Source: Fluviicola sp. XM-24bin1 (GTDB lineage Bacteria; Bacteroidota; Bacteroidia; Flavobacteriales_D; Crocinitomicaceae). Taken from it: a stretch of 64,000 nt of DNA. Below, in pieces: positions 60,703 to 64,000 of this stretch. The stretch's first letter is position 1, and each line of letters begins with the position of its first letter. The notes under the pieces were generated by a model. It did no database searches and was not told the DNA's origin. It worked only from the letters and a program-made list of their open reading frames with translations. The DNA is taken from NCBI GenBank assembly GCA_003149635.1, contig QCWI01000013.1:1-64000 (forward strand). Reading direction: 5' to 3'. Position numbers and translations under genes: made by a program.

Positions 60703-61155
60703 ATGCAATTGACGCCCTTAAATCTTCCCAAAGCACCCCTGCAGCTCAAACGCAAAGGTGGGGTGGTCTACGTTGATTGCCTCATCCGCAAAAAAGAGTT
60801 GGTTCTAACGCCAGAAGAATGGGTGCGTCAACATGTTTTGCACTTTCTTTTGGAGCAAGGACTTCCTAAAGGATTAATTGCATCTGAAGTAAGTTTGATG
60901 TACCACGAGCGCTCCAAACGAGCCGATATTGTGGTGTACGGGCGCGATCAGCAACCGAAGTTCATTGTGGAATGCAAAGCGACGGATGTGGATCTCACAG
61001 AAGCCGTATTTCGTCAAATTGCCGCTTACAATCACACGCTCCAAGTTCAATATCTCATGATGACCAACGGAATTCAGCATATTTATGCGCACATCAATTT
61101 GGAATCAGGGCAGTTAACATATTTAAAGGATTTCCCCCAAGATATGGAGCTCTAA
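60703..61155 (+). CDS. Stand-alone HsdR N-terminal-type nuclease domain protein
   Basis: 150 residues. ERSKRADIVVYG...FIVECKATD is the PD-(D/E)xK nuclease motif (D...ExK) of the type I restriction HsdR N-terminal domain, and QIAAYNHTLQVQYLMMTNG follows as in that family. The translocase and the HsdM/HsdS partners are absent from the window, so it is not a type I system. Such single-domain proteins are common in Bacteroidota. ATG 60703 is used. Confidence 0.82.
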   Translation: MQLTPLNLPKAPLQLKRKGGVVYVDCLIRKKELVLTPEEWVRQHVLHFLLEQGLPKGLIASEVSLMYHERSKRADIVVYGRDQQPKFIVECKATDVDLTEAVFRQIAAYNHTLQVQYLMMTNGIQHIYAHINLESGQLTYLKDFPQDMEL

Positions 61156-61245
61156 ACCCGCTAATTCCGTACATTCGCAGGTAATTCACATAATTTTAAA
61201 ATTGGCATAACATAACGGATCGCTTTGGTTCGTTTCTTTAGCCGA

Positions 61246-63324
61246 ATGAGCATGGGAGAGCACTTGATACAGAATAGAGAACTGAGCTGGTTGGCATTTA
61301 ACGATCGTGTGTTGCAAGAGGCAATGGATGAAAACAATCCGTTGATTGAGCGCGTACGTTTCATGGGGATTTTCTCCAACAACCGCGACGAGTTCTTCCG
61401 AGTTCGAGTGGCTTCTGTAAGTCGTATGATGGAGCTGGGGAAGAAAGCCCGCGGCAAATTGTACGATGATCCTGAAGAATTGTTGAATCGAATTTCGGAT
61501 AAGGTCGTTCAGCAAGAATCACGGTTCTTAAAAACGTACAAATCACTTTCCTATGCCTTGGGACAAGCTGGAGTAAATCTCGTAGACAATAAGTCGCTTT
61601 CTCCAGAACAAATGGACTTTGTTCTGAATTACTTCAAGGAAAAAGTACGACCAGCATTGGTGCCTTTGATGTTATCCAAAAGACAGGCTCCAGAATTGAC
61701 GGATAAGTCATCGTATTTGGCCGTGCGTATGGAAATGGAGAATGAGCAAGTCGATTACGCATTGATTGAGGTTCCTTCACAGATTCTCCCGCGATTTCTC
61801 GTACTTCCAGAAGTGGATGGACAGCGTTACGTAATGTTCCTTGATGATGTAATTCGCCTGGGATTGTCGCAGATCTTCAAGATTTTCCCGTACAAACATA
61901 TCAAAGCATATGCAATGCGTATGACGCGAGATGCAGAGTTGGATATTGATGAAGATATTGATGAATCGGTGCTTGAGAAGTTATCGAAAAGCGTCAACAA
62001 TCGAAAGAAAGCGCAACCTGTTCGTTTCGTGCATGACAAGCACATGCCAATGGATTTGTTGAATTTCCTGATCAAGAAATTGAAGCTGAAAGGAAACATC
62101 ATTCCTAGTGGCCGATATCACAACTTGCGTGATTTTATGGGCTTTCCAGATTTCGGGATGAAGGAGCTTTGTTACGAAAATTGGACACCATCACGCCACC
62201 CTGAATTGACGAACAAACAAAGTTTGCTAGAAGTGTTGTCAGAAAAGGATATCATGTTGAATTATCCTTTCCAAACTTTTAGTCATACGATTGATATTCT
62301 TCGCGAGGCTGCTATTGACCCGGAGGTGAAGGAGATCAAGATCAATATGTATCGCGTAGCTTCGAATTCAAACATCGTGAATGCACTGATTAATGCGTCT
62401 AAGAACGGAAAACGCGTAACGGCTGTCGTGGAGCTGCATGCTCGCTTCGATGAAGAACACAACATCCTCATCTCAAAGAAACTTCAGGAGAATGGCGTTC
62501 GTGTCATTTTTGGTGTGGAAGGATTGAAAGTACACTGTAAGCTGATTGTGATTACACGCAAGAAAGGGGATACGACGCAGTATTTTGCGCACGTCGGCAC
62601 CGGGAATTTCCATGAGAAAACGGCGCGCTTGTACACCGATGTTTCCCTTTGGACTTCAGATCCTCGAATCTCAAAGGAGGTATATAAAGTATTCGATTTC
62701 TTCAAATCCAATTACAAGTTGGGAACGTATAACAATCTGATCGTTTCACCATTCAACGTGCGTCAAAAGTTGACAGAATTGATTGAAGGAGAGATGAACA
62801 ATGCACGTGAAGGGAAGGATGCGTATATCATCATCAAACTCAACAACCTCGTGGATGAGGAAATGATTGAGCTTCTGTACAAAGCAAGTCAAGCGGGGGT
62901 TGAAATCAAGATGATCATTCGCGGGGTTTGCTGTCTCGTTCCCGGTGTTGAAGGGGTCAGCGACAACATTGAAGTGGTCAGCATTCTAGATCGTTACTTG
63001 GAGCACACACGCGTTTTGGTATTTGGAAACGGTGGTAATGAGTTGATGTACATCAGCTCTGCCGACTGGATGGGACGAAACTTGGACAGAAGGGTGGAAG
63101 TTGCCGCACCAATTTACGATGATGCAATCAAGGCAGAGATTCGTCAAACACTGTATTTCCAGCTCAATGACAATCAAAAGGCTCGAATCATCGACGAAGA
63201 TCAAAACACCAACATCTACAAAGAAGGTGGATCCGAAAAAAATCGATCTCAGGAAGCGACGCATAAAATGTATGCCGCAAAAATGAGAGGGGAAGAGAAA
63301 AAAAGAGTAAAGAGCAAAGAATAA
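61246..63324 (+). CDS. ppk1: Polyphosphate kinase 1
   Basis: 692 residues, the usual size. N-terminal NRELSWLAFNDRVLQEA, then RVRFMGIFSNNRDEFFRVR, the catalytic phospholipase-D-like histidine motif GLKVHCKLIVIT, and YFAHVGTGNFHEKTARLYTDVSL, and the late LYISSADWMGRNLDRRVEVAAPI. It makes long-chain polyphosphate from ATP at the membrane. A short basic/Gln-rich tail follows. ATG 61246 is used (another lies at 61252). The gene is followed by the exopolyphosphatase gene. Confidence 0.95.
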   Translation: MSMGEHLIQNRELSWLAFNDRVLQEAMDENNPLIERVRFMGIFSNNRDEFFRVRVASVSRMMELGKKARGKLYDDPEELLNRISDKVVQQESRFLKTYKSLSYALGQAGVNLVDNKSLSPEQMDFVLNYFKEKVRPALVPLMLSKRQAPELTDKSSYLAVRMEMENEQVDYALIEVPSQILPRFLVLPEVDGQRYVMFLDDVIRLGLSQIFKIFPYKHIKAYAMRMTRDAELDIDEDIDESVLEKLSKSVNNRKKAQPVRFVHDKHMPMDLLNFLIKKLKLKGNIIPSGRYHNLRDFMGFPDFGMKELCYENWTPSRHPELTNKQSLLEVLSEKDIMLNYPFQTFSHTIDILREAAIDPEVKEIKINMYRVASNSNIVNALINASKNGKRVTAVVELHARFDEEHNILISKKLQENGVRVIFGVEGLKVHCKLIVITRKKGDTTQYFAHVGTGNFHEKTARLYTDVSLWTSDPRISKEVYKVFDFFKSNYKLGTYNNLIVSPFNVRQKLTELIEGEMNNAREGKDAYIIIKLNNLVDEEMIELLYKASQAGVEIKMIIRGVCCLVPGVEGVSDNIEVVSILDRYLEHTRVLVFGNGGNELMYISSADWMGRNLDRRVEVAAPIYDDAIKAEIRQTLYFQLNDNQKARIIDEDQNTNIYKEGGSEKNRSQEATHKMYAAKMRGEEKKRVKSKE

Positions 63325-63467
63325 AGACAGTTAGATTCTTCAAGAAGTCAAAAAGTCTTTGAACAAGCACAGCTTGTGATCTTTTCTCTTCAAAAATGTT
63401 AATCTCTTGTTGAAAGATTCCTTCAGGCACTTCTCAGACCAGTACCAAGAACTCGTATAATTGTGAA

Positions 63468-64000
63468 ATGCAAAGATACGCTGCCATTGATATTGGATCG
63501 AACGCCATTCGTATGTTATTTGTTGAGGTTTACGAGCGTCCCGAAGGAGTTTCATTCAAAAAATTATCGTTGGTACGATTGCCCATTCGTTTGGGAGCCG
63601 ATGCCTTCGTTGATGGACGAATCAGCGAGAAAAAGCGTCAGCAGGTCATCCAAATGGCGCACTCTTTTAATTACCTCTCCAATATTTTTGAAGTTCAAAA
63701 CTATCGTGCAACAGCTACTTCAGCCATGCGTGATTCAGAAAATGGGCCAGAATTAATCAATGAGATTCTCGAAAAAACGGGAGTCAATATTGAGATTATT
63801 GCTGGGGAGGAAGAAGCGCAAATTCTGCACGAAGCCATTCTCAGTACCGGAAAAATCCAGGATGATGAAAGCTACATGCTCATTGACGTTGGTGGAGGAA
63901 GTACAGAAATCAACTTCTTTGTGAAAGGCGAGCGTGTTGCATGGAAATCATTCAACTTGGGAACTGTCCGACTGAAAGAAGGAATCCAGAAAGAAGGAAG
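63468..64000 (+). CDS. Exopolyphosphatase/GppA-type phosphatase (cut by window end)
   Basis: 177 residues are visible from ATG 63468. The ASKHA-fold signatures are AAIDIGSNAIRMLF at the start and MLIDVGGGSTEINFF near residue 140, with RATATSAMRDSENG and IIAGEEEAQI between them, as in Ppx/GppA. It degrades polyphosphate or pppGpp. It follows ppk1 by 143 bp, so the window ends in a polyphosphate make-and-break pair. A TATAATTG promoter-like box at 63456-63463 hints at its own promoter. Confidence 0.9.
   Translation, partial: MQRYAAIDIGSNAIRMLFVEVYERPEGVSFKKLSLVRLPIRLGADAFVDGRISEKKRQQVIQMAHSFNYLSNIFEVQNYRATATSAMRDSENGPELINEILEKTGVNIEIIAGEEEAQILHEAILSTGKIQDDESYMLIDVGGGSTEINFFVKGERVAWKSFNLGTVRLKEGIQKEG

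Noticed and set aside
60703..61155. Type I restriction-modification system
   Set aside because: Only the N-terminal HsdR-like domain is present; no motor domain, hsdM or hsdS lies within reach.

Overview
The window is a stretch of a Bacteroidota chromosome, most likely class Flavobacteriia. It carries type IX secretion and gliding genes (gldJ, a porP/sprF relative, porU, porV, porX), secreted proteins with type A and type B C-terminal sorting regions, a CBS-less arabinose-5-phosphate isomerase, an NhaD antiporter, and many start-proximal TAnnTTTG promoter boxes. The genus cannot be fixed from sequence alone. Gene density is high on both strands, and no rRNA, tRNA, CRISPR array or prophage was recognised.

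Layout. 1-8.2 kb: a TonB/ExbD/ExbB energy-transduction cluster cut by the window start, then nhaD, a glutamate-type dehydrogenase, anmK, an acyl-CoA dehydrogenase and murF. 8.2-17.2 kb: the type IX secretion locus, gldJ and a porP-like gene on the minus strand, divergent from porU-porV-ispF. 17.2-25.3 kb: bioB-bioF, a second alpha-oxoamine synthase (sphingolipid or sulfonolipid type), a secreted M28 peptidase, kdsA-kdsD and ychF. 25.3-32.5 kb: fumarylacetoacetase, a RelA/SpoT enzyme, a membrane-anchored cPLA2/patatin-like hydrolase and an Omp28-like secreted thioredoxin-fold protein. 32.5-38.9 kb: a minus-strand run fur-STAS-purA-ostA-methyltransferase, then a TerB-like protein and gmhA. 38.9-45 kb: the accessory part, with an SDR, small membrane proteins, a truncated IS3 transposase abutting a broken sensor kinase, and two secreted proteins. 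45-53 kb: glyA, a sugar-nucleotide SDR, an NlpC/P60 protein, a DinB protein, and surE-lpxB-SpoIID. 53-64 kb: an HD phosphohydrolase divergent from porX, then tsaE-ald, secreted and lipoprotein genes of unknown role, a lone HsdR-N domain nuclease, and ppk1-ppx (cut by the window end).

Functional themes. Much of the window serves the cell envelope: peptidoglycan (murF, anmK, NlpC/P60, SpoIID), lipid A and Kdo/heptose (lpxB, kdsA, kdsD, gmhA, OstA-like), the type IX secretion machine, its regulator PorX and its cargo. Stress and nucleotide signalling is the second theme (RelA/SpoT, Ppk1/Ppx, Fur, STAS).

The least ordinary observations are: a 39-bp repeat in two intergenic regions with a perfect 15-bp inverted repeat in one copy; a family of purine-rich imperfect hairpins in three intergenic regions; a sensor kinase broken by an in-frame stop and an IS3 remnant; a secreted-protein gene whose only upstream ATG is followed two codons later by TAG; and a bacterial enzyme with cPLA2-like motifs. 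I found no convincing new defence system or novel multi-gene machine.
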